A stretch of 64,000 bases of DNA from Neovahlkampfia damariscottae (GCA_016618085.1 JABLTG010000076.1:1-64000), one strand, 5' to 3'; numbered from the stretch's first letter, positions 33,247 through 44,441 are shown. The notes: a model not told the origin generated them from the letters alone. Translations and numbers: made by a program.

Positions 33247-33724
33247 TCATCTGAGCTCTAATTCAAGTTGTTCTTTTTCTGATTCAATGAATATTTCTTT
33301 GATTGTTTTAATGTCGTAGTATTTCATCAGACTTTGGGTCTTCTTTGTTGAATTGCATTTCTGAATTTATTGATTATTATTGATCATCGTAAGTGGTATT
33401 GAAATTGATGTTGCTTTTTTATATTTGTCCCATAGGAACTGCCATGTGAAAATAAGTTTGATATCCATTCTAAAAATATGATTTGGCTGTGGAAAATACA
33501 CAAGAATTTATTTTAAAAGGAATAAGATGAAAAAAATTACACTGAGAGAAAATAAAATGTGGTGTTGATTTTTTTCGTATTGATCACACGTTTTGCCTTG
33601 TTTTTTAATTTCAACTTCCAAATGTTGAATTCTTTTTTCCTGAGAGATTGTTTCTTCTTTAAAAATTATATTCTTCCCTTGTTGCAGGATCTTTTGAATA
33701 ACTTGAAAATGTTCGAGATCTCAT
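33247..33724 (-). CDS. Probable small coiled-coil membrane protein, model uncertain
   Basis: Between the kinase gene and the rhodanese the minus strand has several coding-like pieces. The clearest runs from about 33715 to 33515: LEHFQVIQKILQQGKNIIF, then a coiled coil (SQEKRIQHLEVEIKKQG), then HHILFSLSVIFFILFLLK and a TAA, the pattern of a tail-anchored protein. Further pieces (MDIKLIFTWQFLWDKYKK and a Glu-rich end finishing EKEQLELELR) follow to 33247. An ATTGGTT box lies about 40 bases before the ATG at 33724, but that ATG is not in frame with the coiled coil, so a short first intron or a sequencing error is implied. I do not recognise the product. Confidence 0.4.
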
Positions 33725-33791
33725 CTTATTAAATCTTAATTTTATTGTTTTTATCATTGAACCAATCAAAATTCTGTTTGTCAGAATATAT

Positions 33792-34166
33792 TCATTGTTC
33801 TGATTTGACTTCTGGTAATTCTTTTGATCTCCAATTTTGCATTCCTTTTTCTAAATGATTCAATTTTTCAAAACCTAAATCTCTTAATGCTTTTACTCCA
33901 GCAATTGAACGATGAGCACTCAAGCAAATACAAGTAATTTGAATATTTGGGTCTAAGTTTAATTTTTTTAATCTTTCATGAAAATTCCAAGGTTGGAATA
34001 GTGAACAACTTATAGCTCCTTCAATATGTCCATGTTTATATTCTGATTCTGTTCTCACATCAACAATTTGGATTTCTTTTGGTTTTTTTTTCACTATTTC
34101 CAAAAGGTCTTCTGGTGTGATAGTTGGTATTTCACCATGAGGATCAAATGTCCACATCCATGACAT
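33792..34166 (-). CDS. Single-domain rhodanese-like sulfurtransferase
   Basis: A single exon of 124 residues. The rhodanese fold is clear: IQIVDVRTESEYKHGHIEGAI is the CH2A-like motif, and the active loop is CLSAHRS with the catalytic Cys and the usual Arg-Ser. It ends with the helix GMQNWRSKELP. Such proteins move sulfane sulfur from thiosulfate or persulfides to acceptors. No targeting sequence is visible. A CCAAT box sits about 30 bases before the ATG. The C-terminal end is convergent with nothing; the gene head faces the RhoGEF cluster tail. Confidence 0.9.
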   Translation of the reverse strand: MSWMWTFDPHGEIPTITPEDLLEIVKKKPKEIQIVDVRTESEYKHGHIEGAISCSLFQPWNFHERLKKLNLDPNIQITCICLSAHRSIAGVKALRDLGFEKLNHLEKGMQNWRSKELPEVKSEQ

Positions 34167-34309
34167 TTGAGAAATTTGAGCAATGAACAGATGATTGGTT
34201 TAAAAAATTACCAATTATAGAAATTTGCTTTCAAAAAAAGTTTCATTCAAGAATATAATTGTAACATTTCTTTTGAATCATGCACTAAACTCCAAAAATT
34301 GGTATTCCT

Positions 34310-35706
34310 TCAAAAAAATGTTGAATTTGAGGAGAAATTTCTGATTTGATAAATCCCATCTTTCACTTCTGCTTCGTCAATGTACTTCAAAAAATATTCA
34401 TGCCATATTTTACTTCTATTTGCACCAAAAGCTTCAGTAATTTGAATATCCAACCTATACATATCACCTGAATCAAAATCTGCGCAATCTAAACCAATTA
34501 CATTTTTCTTAAATTGAACTACTTCACATAGAGTCAATAAAAAATAAGTTTTGAAGACAATATGAGTATCATTCAATTTATCAAAATGAACCTTTCTTGT
34601 TGATGTTTTGTTTGGTATTAAACCTAAACTTATTCTTTTTGGCTTTTTTGTTTTTTCAAAAATGAGAAATTGATCAGAGAACAAAAAAATAACAACATTC
34701 TTTTCTTCAATCATTTGGTTCTTTTTTTTGATTTTGACAATAGCAGAAGTTTCATCAATATAATTTGTATAATCAATAACCACTAAATCAATATCTGCTA
34801 CAAATTGTTGAATTCGTGCAATGGCTTTAGCAAATTCGTATTTTTTCTTCTTGTCATTCAATGTTTCAAGAATAGAGTCAATTTTTTGTTTTGACAAAAC
34901 GAAATGGTTATAATCCACATGATAAGTAGATGTATTTTTTATCAATTCTTTCAATAATAGAGAGTATCTTGGCAGTCTTTGAATTGGTTGGATATAAAGT
35001 GATTGAATTGTGTGACCTCCAGGTATTTCTGTGTTTTCAAACTCTTTGTAGTTCTTTGTTAGTTTCATTATATCTTCTAAACAATCATCAAATGTGTTAC
35101 AAAATTTTGCATAAATGCAGAAAGAAGGAATTTGTGAATAAAATATTTCTCCAAAATTGGTAATAGGAAAGTGCTCTAAAACTGCATGGAGTTTTGATAA
35201 AAATGAAGAATGGACAGCTATAATTTCATCTAAATTTGAAAATGTATTCACCACTTCAATTTCTTTGATAATTTTTTTTTTCAACATTGGTTCTTTGTAG
35301 TACTTTTTTATGTAAATTTTTTTTTTTGTTTTACTTGGATTATATAAATTAAGCACCTCAGATATTCTTCTTCAGTTGTAATTATTTCTTTTAAAATGTT
35401 GTTTCGTTCTCTAAGCCCTTTTGAAATTGTTGATTTTTGAAATTGCTCCACTTTAAAATTGGTGAGAAAAAATGTTCTTTTTTTACCTAAATTTAAAAAT
35501 TTATCTGTTTGTTTTTTTCTTTTAAAAGCTCTTTGAATAAAATTTATGTGTGTTTCAGCGTCAGTTGGTTTAATATATTTCAACTGGTTTTTTGGAATAA
35601 GTTTTTCATAAATTTTCAATAAACGTTCAAGTTTCTTGTTTTTCTCTCTTTCTATTAACAGTTCTTCCCTCAGTTTTTCAAAACCAGAAATTGTTTCAAT
35701 GTTCAT
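34310..35706 (-). CDS. RhoGEF A: coiled coil, DH and PH domains
   Basis: Exons 35706-35487, 35450-35335 and 35302-34310 give 442 residues. The first intron (35451-35486, 36 nt) has no stop and keeps phase, so the frame also reads through it; the two neighbouring paralogues show that it is an intron. An N-terminal coiled coil (REELLIEREKNKKLERLLK) is followed by a DH domain with LKEIITTEEEYL and IQPIQRLPRYSLLLKELI. A PH-like domain follows (VVIFLFSDQFLIFEKTKKPKR ... WHEYFLKYIDEA), and the protein ends NSTFF. It would activate a Rho/Rac GTPase at a membrane. This is the most diverged of the three tandem copies. The ATG at 35706 follows an ATTGGTTT box by about 20 bases. Confidence 0.88.
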
Positions 35707-35815
35707 TGTTGCCGGAAAATAAACCAATGAAAATCATCAGAAAGAATCTGGCTTTTTGAAAGTTGGTGGATCATTCTGACTTTAAATTTTTCTTTTTCAA
35801 ATCAAAAATTTATTT

Positions 35816-37234
35816 TCAAAAAAATGTGCTGGATGGATTGATGTGATAGATATCATTATTTTTATCTGCTTCATCAATATATCTCAATAAATTCTCATGC
35901 CAAAATTCAGAACGATTTGTTCCTCTTTTTTCATTTAATTGAAATTCTAATTTGACTTTCTGATTGATTTCATGATCAACTGAAATTAAACCAAGACATT
36001 TTTGTTGGAATCTAACTACAGATGTATCTGATAAATAATAATAGTTTTTGAAACAAACATAAATTTCATTGTCTTTGTCAAAATGAACTTTAGAACGTGG
36101 TGATCTTGGAAGTAATCCTCCAAATGTAACTTTTCTCGGTTTTTTTGTTTTTTCAAAAACTAAAATGATATCTTTGAACAAAAATAAAAGACATTCAATT
36201 CCCAAAATTTCTTCTTCTTCTTTAGTTTTCATTGGAAGAAATTTGACCATTGCGAGATCTTCTGTGACGAATTTTGTGTAATCTAAAGTAAAACGCATCA
36301 AATCTTTTGTAAAAGCATCAATTTTTTCAATAGTTCTTTCGATGTCGTATTTTCTTTTGGTTTCATTGACCAATTGAAGAATTTCATCAACTTTTTTTTT
36401 TGCTGATACAAAATGAGAGTATTCTTGATGTTCTTCATCAGTGTTTTTAATAACTTCTCTTAGTAACAAAGAATATCTTGGTAAGCGTTGAATTGGTTGG
36501 ATGAATAATGATTGAAAAGGATGATTTCCAGGAATCAATTTTCTTTGTTCTTCTAATAGAACATTGAACCATTCTTTTGAATTTTTAAGATCATTGAATT
36601 TATCCATTGCTTCATTATACTTATTGCAATACCCAATATAGTGCATAAAAGTAGGTGCAAAGTCTAAAATAATTGAACCAAAATCTGAAAGGGGAAAATT
36701 GGACATTTTCCATTTTAATTTTTCCAATAAAGTTGTGTGTATAGCGATTAAATCATCTAAATTCAAAAAAATCTCCGAGATTTGATTTGGCTTCAATATT
36801 TTTTTGTTAATGATGGGTTCTTTGTAATACTATTTTTAAGAAAAAATTAAGAAAATTTTTTTGATAATACGATGTTCAAATAGTTCAAACTATTCACGTA
36901 ATCAGATTCTGTTTTTATAATTTCCTTCAAAATGTTATTTCTTTCTTTCAATCCTTGTGATAATTTTGAAGTGGAAAATTTTTTCACTATTTGAATTTTT
37001 TAGTTAATTTGGATTTTATATACTAAATTTCAATAGATTTTGAGTGTTTTGTTTTCTTTTGAATGACTGTTGAATTATTGTCAAATGAGTTTGTTCTTCT
37101 GTTGCTCTAAGGTATTTTAACTTCTCTTTTGGTACATACTCGGAGTATACCTTGAGCAATTTTTCAAGTTCCTCAATTTTCTTTTTACTCTCTTTCAGTT
37201 CTTTCCGAGCTTGTGCAAGTGTTTCTTCGCTCAT
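35816..37234 (-). CDS. RhoGEF B: coiled coil, DH and PH domains
   Basis: Exons 37234-37024, 36986-36871 and 36829-35816 (introns 37 and 41 nt) give 446 residues. The layout equals its neighbours: coiled coil (SKKKIEELEKLLKVYSEYVP), linker exon of 116 nt with GLKERNNILKEII, DH core FIQPIQRLPRYSLLLREVI, PH-like strand CLLFLFKDIILVFEKTKKPRK, and the end NPSSTFF. The start was set at MSEETLAQ, about 35 bases after a CCAATC box. It lies head to tail between copies A and C with about 110-140 bases between genes, so the cluster arose by unequal crossing over or serial duplication. B and C are closest. Confidence 0.9.
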
Positions 37235-37370
37235 TTGTTGTTTTTTAAAATACCTATTTGATTGGTCAAATTTGTACAACAAATACCAAGTGGGAAACAA
37301 GTTAATTTCAAAGAAAAATTGTTAATTTAATTATTTCAAGAATTTATTTTGAAAGACTATTTTTGATGCC

Positions 37371-38793
37371 TTAAAAAAATGCACTTGATGGATTAATATG
37401 ATAAACATCATTGTTTTTCTCAGCTGCGTCAATGTATTTCAATAAATTTTCATGCCAAAAGTCACAACGATTACATCCTAATGTATCTTTAATTGCAATT
37501 TCAATCATCACTTTTTGATTGGTCTCAAAATCAACAGAACACAATCCGATGACTTTATTTTTATATTTGACCACAGCACTTTCAGATAAGTAAAAATATT
37601 TCTTGAAAGTGATGTACATTTCATTTTGTTTGTCGTAATGAACTTTTCTTGATTGTGGTTTGCTCCCCAAGACAAAAGATACCTTTCTTGGTTTTCTTGT
37701 TTTTTCAAACATCAAAATAATATCCTGAAACAAAAAAAGAAGAGATTCAATTTCTATTGGATCAGTTTGGTCAACCTTTTGTTTCATTGGAAGAAATTTG
37801 ACCATTGCTAATTCTTCACTTAAGAATTTTTCATAGTTCAACTTAAAGTACATTATATCAGCTGTAAATTGCTCAATTCTTTTGATTTTCTTTTCAATTT
37901 CATATTTTTTTTTGTTTTCATCAACCAATTGGAGAATTTCATCAAGTTTTTCTTTTGCATGTACGAAATTTGGATATTCTAGATGATTCACGTCAGTTTT
38001 TTTGATAACTTCAGCTAACAGTAATGAATATCTTGGCAAGCGTTGGATTGGTTGAATGAATAATGATTGAAGTGGATGGCCACTGGGAACATATTTTCTT
38101 TGTTCATCAAGGAAACTTGAAAATTCTTTTGATGATTTTTTCAAATCATTAATTCTATTCATAGCTTCGTTGTATTTATTGCAATAGTGAATGTAAAGCA
38201 AGAAATCTGGTGTTGTTTCCAAAAATAAATTTCCAAAATCTGATTTAGGAAAGGCGTCCATTTTCAATTGTAACTTGTTCAAGAAGGATGTATGAATCTT
38301 AATCAAATCATCCAGATTCAAAAAAATCTCAGAGATTTCTGTATCTTTGAAGAACTTCTTTTTAACAATTGGATCTTTATAAAACTAGTGGTAAAAAAAT
38401 TAGGAATTTTTTTTTGTAATTACAGTGAGCAAATGAATCAAAGAGGTAACGTAGTCATTCTCCGTCTTCACAATTTCTTTAAGTATGTTGTTTTTTTCTT
38501 TCAATCCTTGTGCTTCTTTTGAACTTGAAAATCTTGTCACTTTGAGGTTCTTTTTTAGTTTTTTTTTGACTTTTACAGAGATTTAATAAATTTTGAGTGT
38601 TTTTTTTTCGTTTGAATGTCTTTTGAAGATAGTTTATGTGAGTTTCTTCTTCTGTTCCTTTTAAATATTTCAATTTTTCTTTTGGAACGTATCCTGAATA
38701 AACTTTTAAAAGCCTCTGTAATTCTTCAATTTTGGAATCCTTTTCTTGAATTTCTTTTGTTAGTGACAGTATTTTTTCTTCCTGTGAAGTCAT
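37371..38793 (-). CDS. RhoGEF C: coiled coil, DH and PH domains
   Basis: Exons 38793-38577, 38539-38424 and 38384-37371 (introns 37 and 39 nt) give 448 residues, collinear with copy B exon by exon (middle exon 116 nt and last exon 1014 nt in both). The coiled coil reads EEILSL-like heptads up to RLLKVYSGYVPKEKLKYL, the DH helix is IQPIQRLPRYSLLLAEVI, the PH-like strand is LLFLFQDIILMFEKTRKPRK and the end is NPSSAFF. A CCAATCAG box touches an earlier ATG at 38808; the ATG at 38793 (MTSQEE) matches the paralogue starts better. It acts as a guanine exchange factor for a Rho-family GTPase such as the Rac at 53248, though pairing is only inferred. Confidence 0.9.
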
Positions 38794-38961
38794 TTTTCTG
38801 TGTAACATCTGATTGGTTCATTCAAATTTGGCAATTTAAACCTCCCAAAGAAATCATGATACTCTGACCAAGAATTTACGAAATTTTGATGTTTCAGATG
38901 AAAGTTCAAATCCACGTGTTTTGATTGGCAGATTAAAAAAAAAAAAGACGTTGAACAAACA

Positions 38962-39718
38962 ATGTGGAATAAACAACTCTTTGCATTAATACTCGCTGTC
39001 ATTTTATCAACAGTCGTGTCGGTGCCTGCTGACTGTGTGTCAACAAATATTATGTCAGTGGGAGAATAAGAAACACAAGTCCTTGACGAAATTGCCGAAG
39101 AATTCCAAATCCAAGGGTTTTATGGACATGATGGATGTGATCCAACTTATACATGCTGTAATAAAACAAAAAAAATTAACATTCTCCAAAGCTTACAAAT
39201 GTCCTTGTGGTGAAAGAATCTTCTATGACTTGAGAACTTTTCCAAATTGGAGCGTCATCAGAAAAGTGTGGAAGAAAAAAGTCTGTAAAAGAATCAACTT
39301 AAAAAAATGGCTGGAACGTCAAGTCAATATTTACACTCAACAAGTTGATAAAGTTGGTTTGAGACATGCCTTCAGAAATACAATGTTAAAAAAGTTCAAA
39401 AAGATTGTCAGCAAATATAAAAAGATTTGTAAAGATGATAATGTCAAAGTACAACTTTCACAAGGTATCCGTTCAGTTTCATTTTTCCTTAGAAATGCTT
39501 TTTATTTTCTTGCTTCAATTAAACATGGAAAAAAATACAGATCACTTGCTAAACAAAGGGCTGATGATGTTTTTAAATTATTTAAAAAAAAAGCTAAAAA
39601 AAATGAATTTAGATTTTGTCGTTGTGTTAAGTTTGAAAGATTTTTAACATCATCACAAAAAACTCATTTTCAAAATGAAGTGAATGACTTATGCAATGAA
39701 AAATGTGGAAACCAATAA
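38962..39718 (+). CDS. Small secreted basic Cys-containing protein
   Basis: Exon 1 (38962-39021) encodes just the signal peptide MWNKQLFALILAVILSTVVS. A 37-nt intron ends TATGTCAG, and exon 2 (39059-39718) gives a mature protein of about 219 residues. The mature part is strongly basic and helical, with Cys in CPCGERIF, KKVCKRIN, KKICKDD, RFCRCVKF and CNEKCGNQ, probably paired as disulphides. I know no family with this pattern. The frame is intact and the splice restores phase exactly. A basic, Cys-stabilised, secreted helical protein might act on membranes or bind nucleic acid or glycans, but nothing in the sequence decides this. Confidence 0.65.
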
Positions 39719-39804
39719 AAAAACAATTGCTTTTTCTTCAACCAGTTTTCTTTTTTTTTAAACCAACAACTAGATGATTGGTCAAATTTTTTGAATTAGA
39801 AGAG

Positions 39805-40836
39805 ATGTGGAAAGAGGTTCAACAAAAAAACACAGTAGAACCAAAAAAGGTGGTAAGACACATAGGGTTTACACACAATGACAAATTATTCATTCAAGCT
39901 GGAACAACACTTTTGTCAAATTCAACTTTAGATCCAATTGATGTATTAAAAGTGTTTGATTTTCAAACCAAAAAATGGACACAAATATTAGATATAAATC
40001 TTCCTTCAAAACGAACAGGACACTCATTTGTAAAATATAAAAACAAAATTTTCATTTATGGAGGAACAACTGGAAGCAGGGTTTACTTGAATGATTTGCA
40101 TGAATTTGATTTACAAACATCAACTTTTTCAAAGGAAATTTACAGATTTAAAGGTATTTCAGATCGATTTGGACAAACTGCTGCACGAATAAATGAAAAA
40201 ATGATCATCTTTGGAGGCATGTTATTTAGTTTTCAAACATTCAATTGGAAATATTATAATGATTTTTATGAAATCAATTTAGACACAAAAGATTATAAAA
40301 GAATTATATTACATCCTGAGAGTGATGAAATTGAAGCAGTTGGAGCTCATTCGTCGATTGAAAATGAAAAAACAAATGAAATTTATATTTTTGGTGGTTT
40401 GAATTCAAAAGGAAGATATAATTTATTTTACTGTTTGAGTTTGAAAGATAATCAATATTTTTTAAAGGAAATTAAACCAAAAGGTGAAGTTCCTTCAGTT
40501 AGAGCTGGATCAGGGATTTCATTTTTTTCACAAAGCGTTTATATTACTGGTGGTTATGATGGAAATGAAGCTTTAAATGATACTTATAGGTATGATATCA
40601 ATAGTAATATGTGGTATAAATTTATATATCAACTTCCTTTTGGAATCCGATTGCACTCTATGAATATAAGACAATTTAGAGAAGGATATTCTTTAGTGAT
40701 TTTTGGAGGTGTTGGAAAAGATGACAATGAACATCATGGAGATATTTTAGAATTAGTTATTGACTGTAATAATTTCATGAAGAGTTTATTTCAAAATTCA
40801 AATTACTTAGATGTGAATTTAATGTTTCATTCTTAA
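39805..40836 (+). CDS. Kelch-repeat protein with a stump of a BTB domain
   Basis: A single exon of 343 residues. About six kelch blades are visible, each with a paired Gly, for example RTGHSFVKYKNKIFIYGGT, RFGQTAARINEKMIIFGGM, TNEIYIFGGL, RAGSGISFFSQSVYITGGY and LHSMNIRQF ... IFGGV. They should close into a propeller. The end, FQNSNYLDVNLMFHS, looks like the first strand of a BTB domain that then stops, so the protein may be a truncated kelch-BTB gene. The start is the ATG at 39805, about 28 bases after an ATTGGTC box. The 3' flank to 40970 shows no continuing BTB frame that I can join with confidence. Confidence 0.8.
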   Translation: MWKEVQQKNTVEPKKVVRHIGFTHNDKLFIQAGTTLLSNSTLDPIDVLKVFDFQTKKWTQILDINLPSKRTGHSFVKYKNKIFIYGGTTGSRVYLNDLHEFDLQTSTFSKEIYRFKGISDRFGQTAARINEKMIIFGGMLFSFQTFNWKYYNDFYEINLDTKDYKRIILHPESDEIEAVGAHSSIENEKTNEIYIFGGLNSKGRYNLFYCLSLKDNQYFLKEIKPKGEVPSVRAGSGISFFSQSVYITGGYDGNEALNDTYRYDINSNMWYKFIYQLPFGIRLHSMNIRQFREGYSLVIFGGVGKDDNEHHGDILELVIDCNNFMKSLFQNSNYLDVNLMFHS

Positions 40837-40971
40837 ATCAACAAAAAGTAAGGAGAACTATATGAAACAAAATTTCTATTAATAATTTCTATCAACTCTT
40901 CGTTAATACTTCCAAAAACAATCTCATGCAAACGGTTCAAAAAAATTTACATTTTAATATTTTATTTTACA

Positions 40972-42132
40972 TTATTTTTGATTCTCATTTGATAATTTAA
41001 GCATCGATTTTACGTGTCCATTATTGCCCAATTTTTGAAAAATTTCCAAGGCTTTTTGTGAATTTTTTTCAAAACCAATTCCTTGTTCATAACAGATTCC
41101 TAATTGATATTGTGATTCCACATGTCCTTTATTTCCAATTTCTGTTAAAATTCTTAATCCTGTTCTTGAATCCTTTTCAACACCTTGTCCACTTAACAAA
41201 TTCTTTGATAATTCATGTAATGAATCTAAGTATCCTCTTTTTCCAGATTTCATAAACCATTGATTTGCTTCTTTTTTGTTTTCTTTTACTCCACAACCGT
41301 TTTGATAACACATTCCAATTTCATATTGAGCTTGATGAAAACCTGAAGCACCTGCTTTCAAAAACCATTTAAAAGCTATTTTTTCATCTTTTTCTACACC
41401 ATAACCATTTTGATAGCAAACACCAAGTTTATGTTGTGAAGGAAAATTATCTTGTTCAGCAGATGTTATGAAATATTGAACTGCTTCTTTATATTCTTCT
41501 TTATCAAAATAATGTTCACCAACTTCATATTGTGCTTTTGGATGTCCATTTTTAGCAGCCAGTTTGAAAAAGTACAAAGCATGACTTGAGCTTTTTTCAA
41601 CACCAATTCCATCTCTATAGTTTATAGCTATATTGTATTGTGATTTTACATGATTTTGTTCAGCTGCTTTATAATACCATTTCATAGCTTCTTCAAGATT
41701 TTTTTCAACTCCAACTCCTCTTTCAAAGCTAATTGCGAGGTTATATTGGGCTGTAGCATAGCCTTTGAAAGCAGATTTTAAATACCACTTAAAAGATTCT
41801 ATTTTGTTTTTTGGTGTTCCAACAGCTGTTTCATAACATAGAGCCACTTTGTTTTGAGATATTTCGTTTCCATTTTTGGCTGAAAGTAAAAACCACTTAA
41901 AGGCTTCTTTATCATTTTTTTTTTCTTGATAATAAATACCCACTTGGTATTGTGCTGTTGCATCTCCTCTTTTTGCTTTTATAAATAATTCGTCGGTTGA
42001 AGTGTCTTTGTTGTAAAGGTCTGGAGTACTTATTGATTTTCTGTTTTTTGAAAGTTGTTTTTTATCTTTGAATGAACGGTAAGAATTGGATTTGAATGCT
42101 TCTTCCATTACTGCATTTTGTCTATTGCCCAT
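40972..42132 (-). CDS. Sel1-repeat protein with N-terminal MGN
   Basis: A single exon of 386 residues. From about residue 45 there are nine to ten Sel1 repeats of 36 residues, each with the A-x-x-x-(Y/L)-x-(L/V)-G-x-x-Y and (A)-x-x-W-(F/Y)-x-x-(A/S)-A pattern, such as ATAQYQVGIYYQEKKNDKEA and AFKWFLLSAKNG. Sel1 solenoids act as adaptors in signalling and in ER quality control. There is no signal peptide, and Gly2 with MGNRQNA suggests N-myristoylation, so a membrane-linked signalling adaptor is more likely than an ER protein. The gene starts directly after paired CCAAT/ATTGG boxes (42130-42156). Confidence 0.85.
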   Translation of the reverse strand: MGNRQNAVMEEAFKSNSYRSFKDKKQLSKNRKSISTPDLYNKDTSTDELFIKAKRGDATAQYQVGIYYQEKKNDKEAFKWFLLSAKNGNEISQNKVALCYETAVGTPKNKIESFKWYLKSAFKGYATAQYNLAISFERGVGVEKNLEEAMKWYYKAAEQNHVKSQYNIAINYRDGIGVEKSSSHALYFFKLAAKNGHPKAQYEVGEHYFDKEEYKEAVQYFITSAEQDNFPSQHKLGVCYQNGYGVEKDEKIAFKWFLKAGASGFHQAQYEIGMCYQNGCGVKENKKEANQWFMKSGKRGYLDSLHELSKNLLSGQGVEKDSRTGLRILTEIGNKGHVESQYQLGICYEQGIGFEKNSQKALEIFQKLGNNGHVKSMLKLSNENQK

Positions 42133-42400
42133 TGGTTATGATTTGACCAATCATTGGATTCTTTGAAACGTTAAATCTTTTTTAAATATTTTTCTAATCT
42201 TTTATTTGTAGAATTGAAAAAATTAACAAAAGATGGAATAGTTGATTTTGATTGAAAAAAATATTATTGTGTCATATGAACAGGAAATAGATCAAGAAAA
42301 AATTTTAATTCCAAGTGAAGTTCAATCGTTTCAGAGACTGATTCCATTATATACAATATGCATTGTCAATTTGGAAAAGTTGAATCTTTGAATAGTTCTT
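42133..42400 (+). other. Intergenic stretch with one unassigned short frame
   Basis: The first part carries the CCAAT boxes of the Sel1 gene. A plus-strand frame of about 50 codons (about 42243-42392; EQEIDQEKILIPSEVQSFQ) has coding-like composition but no start or family. I do not call it a gene. Confidence 0.3.
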
Positions 42401-43563
42401 TTATTTCTTTTTCTCAAAAAATATTGAACCTGTTTCAGATGGATCTGAAAATGGACATAAACTCTCATGTTTTCCTTCATCTTCATTGAATTTCAAATCC
42501 AATGGTTGATAAATTTCATTTTCATTTTTGGCATAATGTCTCAACCAAAAAGCTCTATCGAACCCTTTCAACAATTCATATTCACTCTTATACTGTATAT
42601 CAAAGTCCATATCTTTTGAAATTAATTTCAAGACGAACTCATCCAGTTGTTTGTGTGTTTGAAATTTAGTAAATTTTTTGATTTCGAATTTCTTTTCAAA
42701 TTCCTTGTTTTGAGTCTCAAAAATCAATTCAGAAACACCTTTTGTTTTCATTTTTTCAATAAATAATCCTTTAAGTTTTAAAATAATGAAATTTAAGGTA
42801 CCTAAAGGACCTTCAAATTTTGGAATGATATTCAATTTTAGAAGTAAATCTTCAATAAAATGTTGACAATTTCCATACACCTTTTTATCTTTTGGTGTTC
42901 TATCATATCCTTTTGTTGTATTCCATTTAACTATTACATTTGAAATGATATCCAGTGTTGTATCTGTTTTTTCAATTGAGTTTAACAAACCGATATCAAC
43001 AGTGAAAAGTGCAACTTTGGATGAACATTTCCTGGGAATACATAGTCCAGAATCATTCCATTCAAAATACCATGGACCTAAAAAATTAAAGCACAAATAG
43101 AGTCGCTACCAATCCTTGAAATAAAATTAAAAAATGAATATTACAACAAGGATGTATGAAAAATTCCAAAAGTTGGACTTATATTCAACATATTTAGTAC
43201 AGGTGAAATTATTTGTCGACCAAGATTATCCGATAAATTCTGTAATGTTTCAGTTATTATCAATTTAATTTTCAACTTTTTTTCAATCTTGTTTTCAACT
43301 TCAATTTGAATAGTTTCACCACCTGAAACTGAATAACTCATTTTTTCTGATAAATCTTTTGTATTCAAATAGGTTTCTTTCAATAATTTTTTTTCTGAAA
43401 TTATTTTTGCCAATTGTTGTAAGTCTTTCAACTCCTCTTTTGAATATTTTTCCAACGACAAAATTTTTTGTAAAACTACTTGATATTTTTGTTTCTGTGT
43501 TAGTATTACGTCATCAATTTCTTGTGGATCTTTTTTGCTTCCTCCTAACAAATACTGAAACAT
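42401..43563 (-). CDS. Papain-fold (NlpC/P60-like) putative cysteine hydrolase
   Basis: Exons 43563-43145, 43110-43114 and 43077-42401 give 366 residues. The middle exon has only five bases; it keeps phase and restores LLIGPWYFEWN, the same motif as in the LRR-caspase protein. His136 (IFHTSL) and Cys212 (YGNCQHF) form a permuted His-Cys pair typical of NlpC/P60-, LRAT- and PPPDE-type folds, so the enzyme looks active. The N-terminal 110 residues are a Gln/Lys/Glu-rich helical region. The C-terminal region (FDRAFWLRHYAK) also matches the LRR-caspase protein. Substrate is unknown: peptides, isopeptides and acyl groups are all possible. The start lies 46 bases from the TPI start on the other strand. 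Confidence 0.7.
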
Positions 43564-43574
43564 CTGAATATTTG

Positions 43575-43579
43575 ATTGG
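43575..43579. promoter_or_regulatory. Single CCAAT/ATTGG box shared by two divergent genes
   Basis: ATTGG on the plus strand is the only such box in the 46 bases between the ATG of the papain-fold gene (43563, minus) and the ATG of TPI (43610, plus). If the box is the core promoter element, it must serve both directions. Confidence 0.5.
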
Positions 43580-43609
43580 ACAAGGAAAACTTGAAGAAAA
43601 AAAAACAAA

Positions 43610-44441
<832 letters not shown>

